From positions 1 to 41,404 of the forward strand of contig NZ_JAHLDL010000037.1 of the NCBI RefSeq assembly GCF_018861315.1: DNA of 41,404 bases, in the 5' to 3' direction. This stretch comes from Clostridium bowmanii. Its GTDB lineage: Bacteria > Bacillota > Clostridia > Clostridiales > Clostridiaceae. The notes under the pieces were generated by a model. That model was not told where the DNA came from and searched no databases. It was given only the letters and a program-made list of their open reading frames with translations. Shown in pieces: positions 25,700-34,382 of this stretch. Position 1 is the first letter of the stretch. Each line of letters starts with the position of its first letter. A program made the position numbers and the translations under genes.

Positions 25700-26680
25700 T
25701 TACTCCGTGTACCGCAATATTTTATTATCTACCTGACCTAAAATCCATTGAAACACTCCTGCTTCATAATACTTGTCCTCATTTTTCCCCTGATTTCTCA
25801 AATTAGAATTATCGTTGTAAAAAAATCTATAATTACTAAAATTGTTTTTAATTTTAGCATTAAATTTTTCTTCAATATATTTATTCCAGCTACTCATAGT
25901 AGAAATAGGATTATCAATTATAATTGCTACCGCCTTATTAATTATTTCTCCAGGCCTTAATCCATAATTCTTTTGAAGATTTAAAATAAAAATATCAAAT
26001 ATGTCATTTAAATTTAATTCATTGTCCACTTCTATATTTATATTTGTAATCTCTTCACGTTTAAATATAAATACTATTCCATCATAATAGTTAAAATATC
26101 TATACTTTTTCACCCTATCACTTAATACTAAATCTTTCTCATTTGCATCAAAAACATAAATTTTTCTAGAAGGTTTTATTTCGTTTTTTCCGAGGAAAAA
26201 CCTCTGAGTTTTTGGTGTTGATAAATAGGCTTTGAAGGGTGGCTTATCAAATTTCCATTCTATGGTATCAATCATATTGTTTATAAAAATTGTTTTTAGT
26301 GATGCATTAGTCCCAATAATGGGTATACATATTTTTTTCACTTTATTCATTGATACTTCACTTTTGCACTTTCTACAAAAGGTTTTCAATTTGTTTTTTC
26401 CGCTTAATGCAGTTAGCGGCAATTTATTACCGCAACTGCACTTAAAATAGAAAATATGCTTAAATGTAGGCATAAGCGCAGGATACCTGTTATTACAATT
26501 TGGACAAACATAATAGGGTAATGTTACTTTTTCATAACATTCTTCACATATATCTGACATATTCCTATTAATTAAATTTTTCTCTATAAAATATATAATC
26601 TCAAACAAAATAAACTTAATAGGATATACTATTATTTTATAAATAAATCTCATTATATCATTAAAAATGCTCAATACCAT
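25700..26680 (-). CDS. Zinc-ribbon pseudo-GTPase, membrane-associated
   Basis: The 326-residue protein has a hydrophobic N-terminal segment (about 12-33) likely to sit in or on the membrane. Four cysteine pairs follow (C45/C48, C59/C62, C81/C83, C102/C105), suggesting two zinc ribbons, and then a GTPase-like domain. Walker A is eroded to GTNASLKT (123-130), the G3 position reads DANE (178-181) instead of DxxG, and the G4 position reads IIDN instead of NKxD. Its final VFQWIL matches PFLWLL at the end of the two intact GTPases in this operon. It is therefore a third, degenerate paralogue, probably structural. The start may be TTG at 26674, which sits 7 nt after a run of seven G. Confidence 0.65.
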   Translation of the reverse strand: MVLSIFNDIMRFIYKIIVYPIKFILFEIIYFIEKNLINRNMSDICEECYEKVTLPYYVCPNCNNRYPALMPTFKHIFYFKCSCGNKLPLTALSGKNKLKTFCRKCKSEVSMNKVKKICIPIIGTNASLKTIFINNMIDTIEWKFDKPPFKAYLSTPKTQRFFLGKNEIKPSRKIYVFDANEKDLVLSDRVKKYRYFNYYDGIVFIFKREEITNINIEVDNELNLNDIFDIFILNLQKNYGLRPGEIINKAVAIIIDNPISTMSSWNKYIEEKFNAKIKNNFSNYRFFYNDNSNLRNQGKNEDKYYEAGVFQWILGQVDNKILRYTE

Positions 26681-26706
26681 TCCCCCCCATTATATCAGTA
26701 TTTTCC

Positions 26707-29394
26707 CTATTTACGAATTAACTTCTTTATTCCTCTTTGAATTATAGAAATTTCTCTATTTCCATGAACCACCTTACATATGCGCTTCCATGGCTTACTT
26801 ATCATTGATTTATTTCTCACTGTACTAATCCTTTCGCTCATATAATTTTCATATTTCTTCATTTCACGCAGGGAACTATTACTTAAAATACCAATTATTT
26901 TATTAGTTATATATTCCGATATATCATTTGAAAAACCATCCATATTTCTGAAAACATAAATTACAAAATCAAAAAACACTTCATATCCTTCTAATTTATT
27001 TTCCTTTAAAAACCTTTTATAAATCTTCTCTTGACTTAATATATCTTCCAAGGTTTTTAGTAGTGTTTCATAATACATTTCTTCATACACCTGTACACAA
27101 ATAGAATCAGTTATTTTTTCATAATCTACTTTCAAATTTTCATCTACACCATTTATATATATGTTAAATAAATACCATTGTAAATATTTTTTGTATGTAT
27201 GCCTGTCTATATATTCAAAATTTAATTTAGCTTTTTCACATACTGTTTTTATTACATTAATGCCCTGCTGGAGCTTCATTCCAAAATAAACAAGTTCTGT
27301 TACATTAGGCTCTGTAGTAATCTCCCTTGATTTTTTAAGATATATTATTTCTGAAATAATTATTGCAATTTCTTCTTTTGGATACGTTGCCTCTAATTGC
27401 TTTTCAAAATTGTTGATTAAACAAAGTAATAAAGACGCGTCTATATTACTTTTTAAACGGTGATTTAGTGTATATTTAAGAATTTTAGTGTTTTCATTTG
27501 AATTCTCCTCACTATTTTCTATGCTATTCAGTAATTCCAAGGCAGCCTTCGAAAAATATTTTTGTTTATATCTTGGTATTTTATTAAAAACGGAATCACA
27601 ATAAGCCCAAAAATATTCACTCTTATCTTCAGCAAAGTTGAGTTCATAAACGAAATATCTAAATAATAGTTCTTCACCGCCATCTATACCATTCAATATT
27701 TCCCTAATTTTCAAAGCCCACTCTTCATCATTCTCTTTTATTGCTTCCTTTAAAAGTTGTGCAACCATTCTTTCTTTTCCATTATCCCCACTTACTACAG
27801 CACTTTTATAGCACATAACCATAAAATTGGAAAAATACTCATCATTCTTGTAAATAGATTTAGTTATAAATTTCATCTCATCTTTGCTTAAGCTTAAAAT
27901 TTCAATACATCTATCAATTAATTTCACTAGTGCAGTATTTTTAATTATACTTTCCCAGCTTGTAATAGTACCTACCCTATAGCTATGGAAAATAAAATTT
28001 CCGAATAGTGTGTATAAATAAAACTGAGCATGCCTTGCCTTTGCACCTTCCATATATATGTACAGATCATCCATTCTATAAAAATCGAAGGAATATCTTA
28101 TAAACTCATCTATCTTATTGCTATTTAAAACTCTTATCTTGTCATGTAATTCTATAATCTCATCTAACTTAATATTATCTCTGTCTACCACCATAAAATA
28201 GAGAGCATCAAAAAAGAATTCAAAAGCAGTCTTTATGTAAATTTCATTTTTTGTTTTCAGAGCTATATTAAATAAAAATTTTGAAATAACCTCTGCGCTA
28301 TGTATATCTACCTCTCCACTTATTTTTTTAAGCACAGGCTCGATTTGTATAAAAATCTCCTGGAAAGACTCTATTGAGCCATAGTTATTAATAAAGTCTA
28401 TTCCCTTTATTATACTTACTGTATTTATTTTGGCAATGCCTCTTTTAGTCATATTATATAGATACAAACAATCATCAACCTGACCATCCAAGACATCATA
28501 TTCAAATTTAACTATGAAATCTATAAATGGTAGTAGACTATCTTTTGATATTGAAAGCCCTACCTGTGCTAATTTAGAAAAATTGAAGTCATGATTTAAA
28601 TCACTACTATATCCATTTATAAAATCAAATGCATTATATTTATAAATATTATTACAATCTTTAAAATTGACTTTAGTTCCTTCTCCTGATGTACCACAAA
28701 TAATATAATTTGCATTTTCACAATCATTGCTATAGGTAGTGAAAGTTAACAATCGAGAAAATTTTAAAGGAAGACACATTTGAAGAGCCGCTATCCAGTA
28801 AACATTATTTTCATTGTTATCACAAAAAACAATTTTCTTCTTCTCCTTGTTATATTCAATAACTGCATTCATCATATTTTTAAAACTCTTGCTCCTTTTT
28901 GTAACAGAAACGCCTTTTAAGAATTCCGAAACACTCTCTAATGTTATAGATTTCCCTAAAGGCACCTGCTGCAAAGCTTCCAAAAACCCTATTTGCGACT
29001 CATCTTCTTCCTCGGTAGTTAACTTATTTTTAAAAACCTCTGATCCATACATCTGTATAGGATGAAAGGGTAGTTCTCCCTTTTCAAACAATAAAATATG
29101 GCAGAAGTAGTTTCCAAAGCGTCCACTATAATCTTTTCCTGTATATTTTGCTTGACATACTACTTGTTTTCCATTTTCAAGGATAAAATAAGAAAAAGCT
29201 ATTGGAAATAGTTTATCTATTTCATCTTTAGTAGGTTGACTAGGAAGATTACTAGGTGGTACATACATACAGTAGCTCTCTATCTCTTTCCTTTCTGCTT
29301 CTGTAATTCCCTCAGATATGGAGTAGGTTTGAAATCCCATTCCAGAGGAAAGGCCTTTTCTACATGATGTATAATACAATTGCTGTATTTTCAT
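26707..29394 (-). CDS. GAP1-type GTPase-associated protein, copy A
   Basis: The 895-residue protein has the same N-terminal domain as the protein at 12896-14647. Matches include QQLYYTSCRKGL near the start, YCMYVPP (41-47), TGKDYSGRFGNYFCH (85-99) and LPLKFSRLLTFTTY near residue 215. This fits the GAP1-N2 domain. The remaining 600 residues are helical and repeat-like, with no enzyme motif, as expected of a large scaffold. The gene starts 10 nt after GTPase copy A, with its ribosome site inside or beside the end of that gene, so translation is probably coupled. The extra C-terminal length relative to copy B may mark a different partner. Confidence 0.75.
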   Translation of the reverse strand: MKIQQLYYTSCRKGLSSGMGFQTYSISEGITEAERKEIESYCMYVPPSNLPSQPTKDEIDKLFPIAFSYFILENGKQVVCQAKYTGKDYSGRFGNYFCHILLFEKGELPFHPIQMYGSEVFKNKLTTEEEDESQIGFLEALQQVPLGKSITLESVSEFLKGVSVTKRSKSFKNMMNAVIEYNKEKKKIVFCDNNENNVYWIAALQMCLPLKFSRLLTFTTYSNDCENANYIICGTSGEGTKVNFKDCNNIYKYNAFDFINGYSSDLNHDFNFSKLAQVGLSISKDSLLPFIDFIVKFEYDVLDGQVDDCLYLYNMTKRGIAKINTVSIIKGIDFINNYGSIESFQEIFIQIEPVLKKISGEVDIHSAEVISKFLFNIALKTKNEIYIKTAFEFFFDALYFMVVDRDNIKLDEIIELHDKIRVLNSNKIDEFIRYSFDFYRMDDLYIYMEGAKARHAQFYLYTLFGNFIFHSYRVGTITSWESIIKNTALVKLIDRCIEILSLSKDEMKFITKSIYKNDEYFSNFMVMCYKSAVVSGDNGKERMVAQLLKEAIKENDEEWALKIREILNGIDGGEELLFRYFVYELNFAEDKSEYFWAYCDSVFNKIPRYKQKYFSKAALELLNSIENSEENSNENTKILKYTLNHRLKSNIDASLLLCLINNFEKQLEATYPKEEIAIIISEIIYLKKSREITTEPNVTELVYFGMKLQQGINVIKTVCEKAKLNFEYIDRHTYKKYLQWYLFNIYINGVDENLKVDYEKITDSICVQVYEEMYYETLLKTLEDILSQEKIYKRFLKENKLEGYEVFFDFVIYVFRNMDGFSNDISEYITNKIIGILSNSSLREMKKYENYMSERISTVRNKSMISKPWKRICKVVHGNREISIIQRGIKKLIRK

Positions 29395-29404
29395 GCCTTT
29401 ATCC

Positions 29405-30577
29405 TCACTTTCTCTTTTCTGATTTTATGAGTTTATGTTTCCATAGCAACCATAAAAACGGATCTTCAACTCTATTAGGTCTTAAATTCTTAATATGATT
29501 ACTATCCGGGCTGCAACCTAAAGCAGTTATTCCAAAATAAGCATAATCCTTAAAATTTGAACTAAGCTGATTAGCGAAATTTTCTCCACCCCAACTTCTT
29601 ACAAGAGATTCCATTGACCCATTTACATCCTCAAAATCTGCAATGTGGAATTTTCCGGCCCCTATATGTTTACTGGGATAATTAATACAACTAGATGGAT
29701 CAAGTAAACATTCCACTGCATCCATTTTTGAAAATGCCACTGCCACTGGTATATCTATAAGTTGAGTCATTTTTTTTTCCTTTGCACGTCTTATAAGATT
29801 AGCTGTTCTTGAAAGCAAATCCTCGATTTCAGTATTCTGTTCTGGTAGTGGTGTTCCCTCTGGAAGAGAATTTCGTACATTAGTGAGTTGAAGTGGGTCT
29901 AATAAAAATATAATACCTGATGAATTATATATGTATTTATTTACAGACTTCATAGTGTCCTCTTCATTCAAATCCTCTCCTGCAGTATCAAAAAAAGCTA
30001 TAGTCACAACATTACTTATTCTCTTGCTTTTTAAAAGACCACCAAAGGTGCTTGTCTCTCTAAAAGACAAGGTATATATAAGTGGCTGACTAACTGAAGT
30101 GTCGGTCTTAGCTGAATGCGTAACCCTTATTATTTCTTTGTTTCTGAATACGGGATAATAAAAATCATTACGATATCTTGTTATGGTAGCATCGTTAATG
30201 GCTTGCAGACTGCAATTAAATGCAGCACCAATCTCGTTCATTATTTTATCTATAAGCACTGCAATATAATGACTCTTCCCTGTTTCCTTCGCACCTATTA
30301 CAGCAAAAATTAAATCTTTATATTCACCAATAGTGTAGGGAAGTTCTGCATTACATGTAGGACAAACCTTCACATTTGTTTTCTCCCCACAACAATCGCA
30401 GAACATATCCTTAGGCATTGTATTCTTAGCATCATTAATAACTGGCGGCATTACAATTCCCTTTTTAACATTTTCACATTTGTTTGGTTCATTCTTACAT
30501 ATAAAACTCACTTCATTTAATTTATGTTCCGTAAAGCAAAATGGGCATATATAAGTAGATTTTTTTATTAAATTCAT
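29405..30577 (-). CDS. Zinc-ribbon GTPase of the double-GTPase (DO-GTPase2) type, copy A
   Basis: The 390-residue protein has N-terminal cysteine motifs (C11-C14, C60/C62/C63, C72-C75) and a Ras-like GTPase domain. Walker A is GAKETGKS (95-102), the G3 motif is DTAGED (197-202) and the G4 motif is SKMD (283-286). FLLDPLQ after G3 and the end TALGCSPDS to EDPFLWLL match GTPase copy B. All motifs needed for GTP binding are present. Its place between the beta-sandwich gene and the GAP1-type gene is the same as in copy B, so these three genes were probably duplicated as a block. AGGAGG precedes the ATG. Confidence 0.85.
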   Translation of the reverse strand: MNLIKKSTYICPFCFTEHKLNEVSFICKNEPNKCENVKKGIVMPPVINDAKNTMPKDMFCDCCGEKTNVKVCPTCNAELPYTIGEYKDLIFAVIGAKETGKSHYIAVLIDKIMNEIGAAFNCSLQAINDATITRYRNDFYYPVFRNKEIIRVTHSAKTDTSVSQPLIYTLSFRETSTFGGLLKSKRISNVVTIAFFDTAGEDLNEEDTMKSVNKYIYNSSGIIFLLDPLQLTNVRNSLPEGTPLPEQNTEIEDLLSRTANLIRRAKEKKMTQLIDIPVAVAFSKMDAVECLLDPSSCINYPSKHIGAGKFHIADFEDVNGSMESLVRSWGGENFANQLSSNFKDYAYFGITALGCSPDSNHIKNLRPNRVEDPFLWLLWKHKLIKSEKRK

Positions 30578-30615
30578 ATTTCATTCCTCCTAGCAGTTCT
30601 TCCATTAGATAATAC

Positions 30616-31683
30616 TTATTTAAAATATAGTTTTTCTCTAGCTGGAGATATTATCCTATACCTAGTACTTTCTTTATCATTCATAACAAATAGCTTTATG
30701 TACATATTGTTTTGTATGGCCTCTATAGGAAAGTCAAAAGCAGAAAGCTTATTTTTAGTTATTACTACCTCATTAAAAGTACACACATCATCACCATCTG
30801 ATTTTTGAATTGGCATATTGCCTCTTTTACCTATAGCAGTAATAGCAGGTAATTTAATTTCCTCATCCTCTTCCATACTAAAAAAAATTTCTGCTGATTT
30901 AAGCTTGCCAAGTAAACTTCTTTTAATCTTCAAATCATAATATATTTCAATTGGCTTTCTATTCACCATAAGTCTTCGTTTGCCTGCTGAATAAAAAAAC
31001 TGTCCATTTATTTCTGTCATAACATAAATAGTAAAATAATAGTTTCCTTCTACTATATTGTCAATAACAAATACTCCTTCTACTTCATCTTTTTCTCTTT
31101 TTATTACACTAGCAACTGCTGATGAGTCCTCGGCACTTTTAGAAAAACTATCTCTTCTATAAACTACCTTAGCCCTATTTGCTTTTTCTGGCCACTGCCA
31201 TTGCAAGAATAATTGGTTATGTTTAACTTCACCTACTACGGCCACTATATCCGTTAGCATGGTATTTAATGCTTCTACTGTTGGTTTTGATTTTTCTTTA
31301 CTTTCTTCAATTTTATTCACCATAATTTGTTCTGCTTGTTCTTTTTTTATTTGACTGTGTTCAGTTATTGCTTCAATTCCAATCATTTCAGGTATTTCAG
31401 TCACCTTAGCTATTTCGGCTATTTCAAGAGCATTATTTTGTAAATTTATTTGTTTTTCATCAAATCGCTCATCTATATTTACTTCTTCTATTAAATATTC
31501 ATCATCACCAGTTATTTCTGCAATTTTCTCCCTAACTTCACTTTCAGTTAGTGAAGGAAAAGAGTCTACGAAGTTATTTATTTCTTCATCTGATATTTCA
31601 TCTTTGATAGAAAGAATTATCTCTATCTCCTCTTTTAAATCATTAATTTCTTTATGCTTTATTATCATTCCTATTGGATCCAA
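30616..31683 (-). CDS. Unrecognised protein with acidic helical N-terminus and beta-sandwich C-terminus, copy A
   Basis: This first gene of the long operon encodes up to 355 residues. The first 125 are acidic and helical, probably coiled coil. The rest is beta-rich and aligns with the 232-residue protein at 15976-16674: a fibronectin-III-like unit (NQLFLQWQWPEK, then VVYRRDSF) and a second unit around KIKRSLLGKLKSAEIFF. I know no named family. The start is uncertain. TTG at 31683 touches the AAAGGAG site with no spacer, and ATG at 31668 is 15 nt from it. As the paired copies each precede a GTPase and a GAP1-type gene, an adaptor role is plausible. Confidence 0.65.
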   Translation of the reverse strand: MDPIGMIIKHKEINDLKEEIEIILSIKDEISDEEINNFVDSFPSLTESEVREKIAEITGDDEYLIEEVNIDERFDEKQINLQNNALEIAEIAKVTEIPEMIGIEAITEHSQIKKEQAEQIMVNKIEESKEKSKPTVEALNTMLTDIVAVVGEVKHNQLFLQWQWPEKANRAKVVYRRDSFSKSAEDSSAVASVIKREKDEVEGVFVIDNIVEGNYYFTIYVMTEINGQFFYSAGKRRLMVNRKPIEIYYDLKIKRSLLGKLKSAEIFFSMEEDEEIKLPAITAIGKRGNMPIQKSDGDDVCTFNEVVITKNKLSAFDFPIEAIQNNMYIKLFVMNDKESTRYRIISPAREKLYFK

Positions 31684-31954
31684 CTCCTTTATGTGCTTGT
31701 ACTAAAACTTATCACTTAAATATATTCTACAGTAGATTACAATATCCTCTGATTTATTAGATTTTCATTCAAACTACCATAAATTATATATTCATATATT
31801 TTTTAATAACTCTCTTTTTCAATTATGGTTTGAAAATTGATTTATTACAACCATTTTTATCATATATTTTGTAAATTTATTGAAAATTTTAGTATTTTAT
31901 TGTTTTACTAAAGATACCTTAAATAATTCTACCCATATTTCACTACTAAAAAGT
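31684..31954 (-). promoter_or_regulatory. Leader region of the GTPase/tubulin operon
   Basis: This very AT-rich stretch has no gene. The minus strand has TATAAT at 31788-31783 without a good -35, and TTGAAA at 31822-31817 with TATATG 18 nt further on. Either would give a 5' leader of roughly 100-130 nt. The weak match contrasts with the consensus promoter of the mini-gene just upstream, suggesting low or activated expression of the big operon. Confidence 0.35.
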
Positions 31955-31988
31955 AAAAAACCTGAACTCTTTGAGCTCAGGTTTTTTT
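31955..31988. terminator. Terminator of the lysine-rich mini-gene
   Basis: CCTGA (31961-31965) pairs with TCAGG (31977-31981), and CTC with GAG inside, broken by one A/C mismatch. It is flanked by A runs on the left and seven T on the right, so it works in both directions. It lies 2 nt past the mini-gene stop and separates it from the GTPase/tubulin operon. Confidence 0.8.
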
Positions 31989-31989
31989 A

Positions 31990-32085
31990 TTACTTTTTAG
32001 GACCTTTGTTTTTTTGTTCTTTTTTCTCACCTTTTTTACCTGCATTCTTAGTTGTAGTCCCTTTACTTTTACCCTTATCTGGCAT
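31990..32085 (-). CDS. 31-aa lysine-rich mini-protein
   Basis: The ATG at 32085 has GGGGG about 9 nt upstream, and the frame ends with TAA at 31992-31990. The peptide begins MPDKGKSKGTTTKN and is dominated by Lys, Gly, Glu and Asn with no hydrophobic stretch, so it should be soluble, disordered and positively charged. I know no function. Short lysine-rich proteins of this type occur in Firmicutes and could bind nucleic acid or cell-surface polymers. It is supported as a real gene by a perfect promoter, a good ribosome site and its own terminator. The transcript, about 230 nt, could also act as an RNA. Confidence 0.7.
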   Translation of the reverse strand: MPDKGKSKGTTTKNAGKKGEKKEQKNKGPKK

Positions 32086-32191
32086 AATATATACCCCCTT
32101 GTTTTGATATCCCTTTTGTTTTAGGTAACATAACAATTGTTAATAGGTATTCTCTTTGCTCTACTTTTAAATAACCAGGTGTTATATAAAT

Positions 32192-32220
32192 ATTATAATT
32201 AATATTTACATTAATGTCAA
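32192..32220 (-). promoter_or_regulatory. Perfect consensus sigma-A promoter of the mini-gene
   Basis: On the minus strand TTGACA (32220-32215), a 17-nt spacer and TATAAT (32197-32192) match the consensus at every position. Transcription would start near 32185, about 100 nt before the mini-gene ATG. A 12-bp palindrome, TAACAATTGTTA (32131-32142), lies in this 5' leader. Confidence 0.85.
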
Positions 32221-32278
32221 TATTTTATAGAGTTATGATTAAATAAACCTTGTTGGCGTTTTTGCTTAAAATCTCTAT

Positions 32279-33034
32279 TTATATTACCTCAACCTTGTCC
32301 ATCTTCAAAATAGTAGCTATTATAAATAGTATGCTACACATAATTGAAAATGCTATAGTATAAGAATAATTTTCTAGTGTAAATAAATTTGCCCCCTCCA
32401 CTAACTTGTATGGCATAAATTTTCCGATTGTATTTAGATTTACAAATACACCGCTTATAAAAGTTATCATAAGAGTTATAAAACCAGCTGTTACACCTTT
32501 TTTCACAATACTACTAAAAAATGTTACTAAGGTAATATTGAAAAAATAATATATAGACATTAAGAGGGCTGAATTCATAACACCTGAAATAGCAACCTTT
32601 TCTCCCCTAAACAAAATACTCCCATAATAAGTACAAGTCAAAAATCCTATAAATGTTAATATGGTTACCACAATGGTATAATGAATTATTTTAGCCAGTA
32701 CTATGCCAGCAGGCTTACTTCCCTTTGAATATGGGAACACAAGTTTTTCATCATTTATTTCCTCATTTAAATTACTTCCCAATGTAAATATAATGAATAA
32801 GGTTCCAATTTGAAAAAGGCTCTTAGTATAATCATTAATTGCAGCCTTAGGAGTAGCAACAATAAGTGAACTTAAATCTCCTTTTAATTGTTGTCCCAAT
32901 ATTTTAGGAAGTAACTTTAACATAACTGGATTTATTACAGCAAAAGCAATTATTCCTATAGCAAGTATTATATATTTATATTGTCTTTTAGATTCCATTA
33001 TTTCTTTTTTAAAATAAGCCTTAAATGTTGTCAT
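32279..33034 (-). CDS. yxlG: ABC-2 type transporter permease, YxlG-like
   Basis: The 251-residue membrane protein has about six hydrophobic segments and an amphipathic N-terminus (FKAYFKKEIMES) typical of ABC-2 permeases. It is the last gene of a unit whose order matches sigY-yxlC-yxlD-yxlE-yxlF-yxlG of Bacillus subtilis, so I assign it to the YxlG position. Its ATG overlaps the end of the ATPase gene by 14 nt, so the two subunits are translationally coupled. The substrate is unknown. In B. subtilis this transporter is tied to SigY control. The symbol rests on gene order more than on sequence. Confidence 0.75.
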   Translation of the reverse strand: MTTFKAYFKKEIMESKRQYKYIILAIGIIAFAVINPVMLKLLPKILGQQLKGDLSSLIVATPKAAINDYTKSLFQIGTLFIIFTLGSNLNEEINDEKLVFPYSKGSKPAGIVLAKIIHYTIVVTILTFIGFLTCTYYGSILFRGEKVAISGVMNSALLMSIYYFFNITLVTFFSSIVKKGVTAGFITLMITFISGVFVNLNTIGKFMPYKLVEGANLFTLENYSYTIAFSIMCSILFIIATILKMDKVEVI

Positions 33035-33956
33035 TTTTATTCACCAACCTTATAAAAATATCTTCAAGATTACTTTTTCTGATTTCATAAGATAAAATAG
33101 TATTTTCTCTAGGGGCAAGAAATTTTAGAAGTTCAGATTTAGCAATTCCTAAATTCTTAACATAAATAGAAGCCTTATTTGCATTTATCGAGACACTCTC
33201 TATCCATTTAAAGTTTAAAAGAGCTTTGTCCAGTTTTTCAGGAGGTTTTTCAAACTCAATATCAAATATAGGCTGAATATATTTGTTCTTTAGATTTTCT
33301 AAATTATCAGATACCAATATTCGCCCATTATCCAAAATACTTACATGGTCACAAATTCTTTCTATATCACTCAATATATGCGTAGACATAAAAACAGTGG
33401 TTCCACTTGACTTCAAGTTTTTTATAAACTCTAATATTTCCATTCTTCCCTCCGGATCTAACGCAGAGGTGGGTTCATCCAAAAAAACTATTTCGGGTTT
33501 ATTAAATAATGCCACTGCAATTCCAAGCCGTTGCTTCATTCCACCTGAATATTGTCCTATTTTTTTCTTTGCAACTTCTGTGAGCTTTACAACTTCTAAA
33601 ATTTCTAAAGTTCTCTCCCTTATATTTTTCTCTGGCATATTAGATATCTCACCAATAAAATGTAGATACTCATTTGCATTCATGTAATTATAAAATACCG
33701 GTTTTTGTGGAAGGTATCCAACTTTTTTTAATAATCTTCTTTTGTTTTTTTTAAAATCCTCTCCATCCAAATATATCTCTCCACCATTAAAATCAATTAG
33801 CCCTGAAAGTATATTCATAGTTGTAGATTTTCCTGCTCCATTAGGCCCTAGAAATCCATAAATTGTACCTTTTTTTATCTCAAAGGATATGTCCTTTAAA
33901 ACCTCAAAATCCCCATACTTTTTATTAATGTTTACAACATTAAGCATCTTATTCAC
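33021..33956 (-). CDS. yxlF: ABC transporter ATP-binding protein, YxlF-like
   Basis: The 311-residue ATPase is complete. It has Walker A GPNGAGKST near residue 37, a Q-loop (YLPQKP), the signature YSGGMKQR near 140, Walker B IVFLDEPTSALDP and the H-loop STHIL. A C-terminal extension of about 90 residues is typical of ATPases serving ABC-2 permeases. The GTG start at 33956 overlaps the stop of the yxlE-like gene; an ATG three codons on is an alternative. It pairs with the permease encoded next and sits in the SigY-type operon. Confidence 0.9.
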   Translation of the reverse strand: MNKMLNVVNINKKYGDFEVLKDISFEIKKGTIYGFLGPNGAGKSTTMNILSGLIDFNGGEIYLDGEDFKKNKRRLLKKVGYLPQKPVFYNYMNANEYLHFIGEISNMPEKNIRERTLEILEVVKLTEVAKKKIGQYSGGMKQRLGIAVALFNKPEIVFLDEPTSALDPEGRMEILEFIKNLKSSGTTVFMSTHILSDIERICDHVSILDNGRILVSDNLENLKNKYIQPIFDIEFEKPPEKLDKALLNFKWIESVSINANKASIYVKNLGIAKSELLKFLAPRENTILSYEIRKSNLEDIFIRLVNKNDNI

Positions 33957-34155
33957 GCTCTCTTCCTATTAATAAAAAAGCTATGCTCCCCATTAATTGA
34001 ATAAAAATTATTATTAATGCCCACACCCACTTAGGTAAAAATTTCACTCTATCCTGAGTTAACCTATACAAGCAGAAACCCATAAGACCTACTTCTATTA
34101 CAATTATAGGTGCAAGTAATTTTATTAAATCTATTAAAGCCATTCCTTCAAACAT
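33949..34155 (-). CDS. yxlE: Small membrane protein with PLDc_N-type domain, YxlE-like
   Basis: The 68-residue protein has two hydrophobic helices joined by a basic loop (RLTQDRVKFLPKWVW). This is the pattern of the phospholipase D nuclease N-terminal (PLDc_N) domain, which occurs alone in B. subtilis YxlE. YxlE with YxlD restrains SigY activity. GGAGG lies 8 nt before the ATG at 34155. It is the first gene after an internal ECF-type promoter and overlaps the start of the ATPase gene. Confidence 0.75.
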   Translation of the reverse strand: MFEGMALIDLIKLLAPIIVIEVGLMGFCLYRLTQDRVKFLPKWVWALIIIFIQLMGSIAFLLIGRERE

Positions 34156-34226
34156 GCATTATTCCTCCTTCTATTAATTTAGGAAGATAACACAATAAAT
34201 GTTATGCTCCTTTTCATATTTTCATA

Positions 34227-34256
34227 ACTTTAACGCAATGAAAATCAAAAAGTTCA
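34227..34256 (-). promoter_or_regulatory. ECF-type promoter before the yxlE-like gene
   Basis: TGAAC (34256-34252), 16 nt, then CGTTAAAGT (34235-34227). The same two elements with a 17-nt spacer lie before the sigma factor gene. The -35 AAC core and -10 CGT core are typical of ECF sigma factors, so this is probably a target of the sigma factor in this operon. Confidence 0.65.
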
Positions 34257-34346
34257 TTTTACTTTAGAAAAATTTAAGTTAAAATAATTCCTTGTCCTTA
34301 ATTTGAATTTTTCAAACAAGTTTTATAATATTCTATAAAACATAAG

Positions 34347-34382
34347 TAAAGGTAACAGCTAATAAATTAACTGCTACCTTTA
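34347..34382 (-). terminator. Terminator-like hairpin at the end of the yxlD-like gene
   Basis: TAAAGGTA and its complement, plus CAG/CTG beyond one mismatch, form a stem that includes the last codons and the stop of the yxlD-like gene. The following T tract is weak, so it may end only part of the transcripts. It explains why a second promoter lies before yxlE. Confidence 0.45.

Noticed and set aside
26682-26688. Run of seven G as a phase-variable tract
   Set aside because: It lies outside coding sequence as a G-rich Shine-Dalgarno. A similar seven-G run at 17974-17980 serves as ribosome site for another gene here, so it looks like a local style rather than a slippage switch.
12896-31683. 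Contractile injection or type VI-like secretion cluster
   Set aside because: No sheath, tube, spike, baseplate or ClpV-like gene is present. The vWA and GTPase genes alone do not support it.
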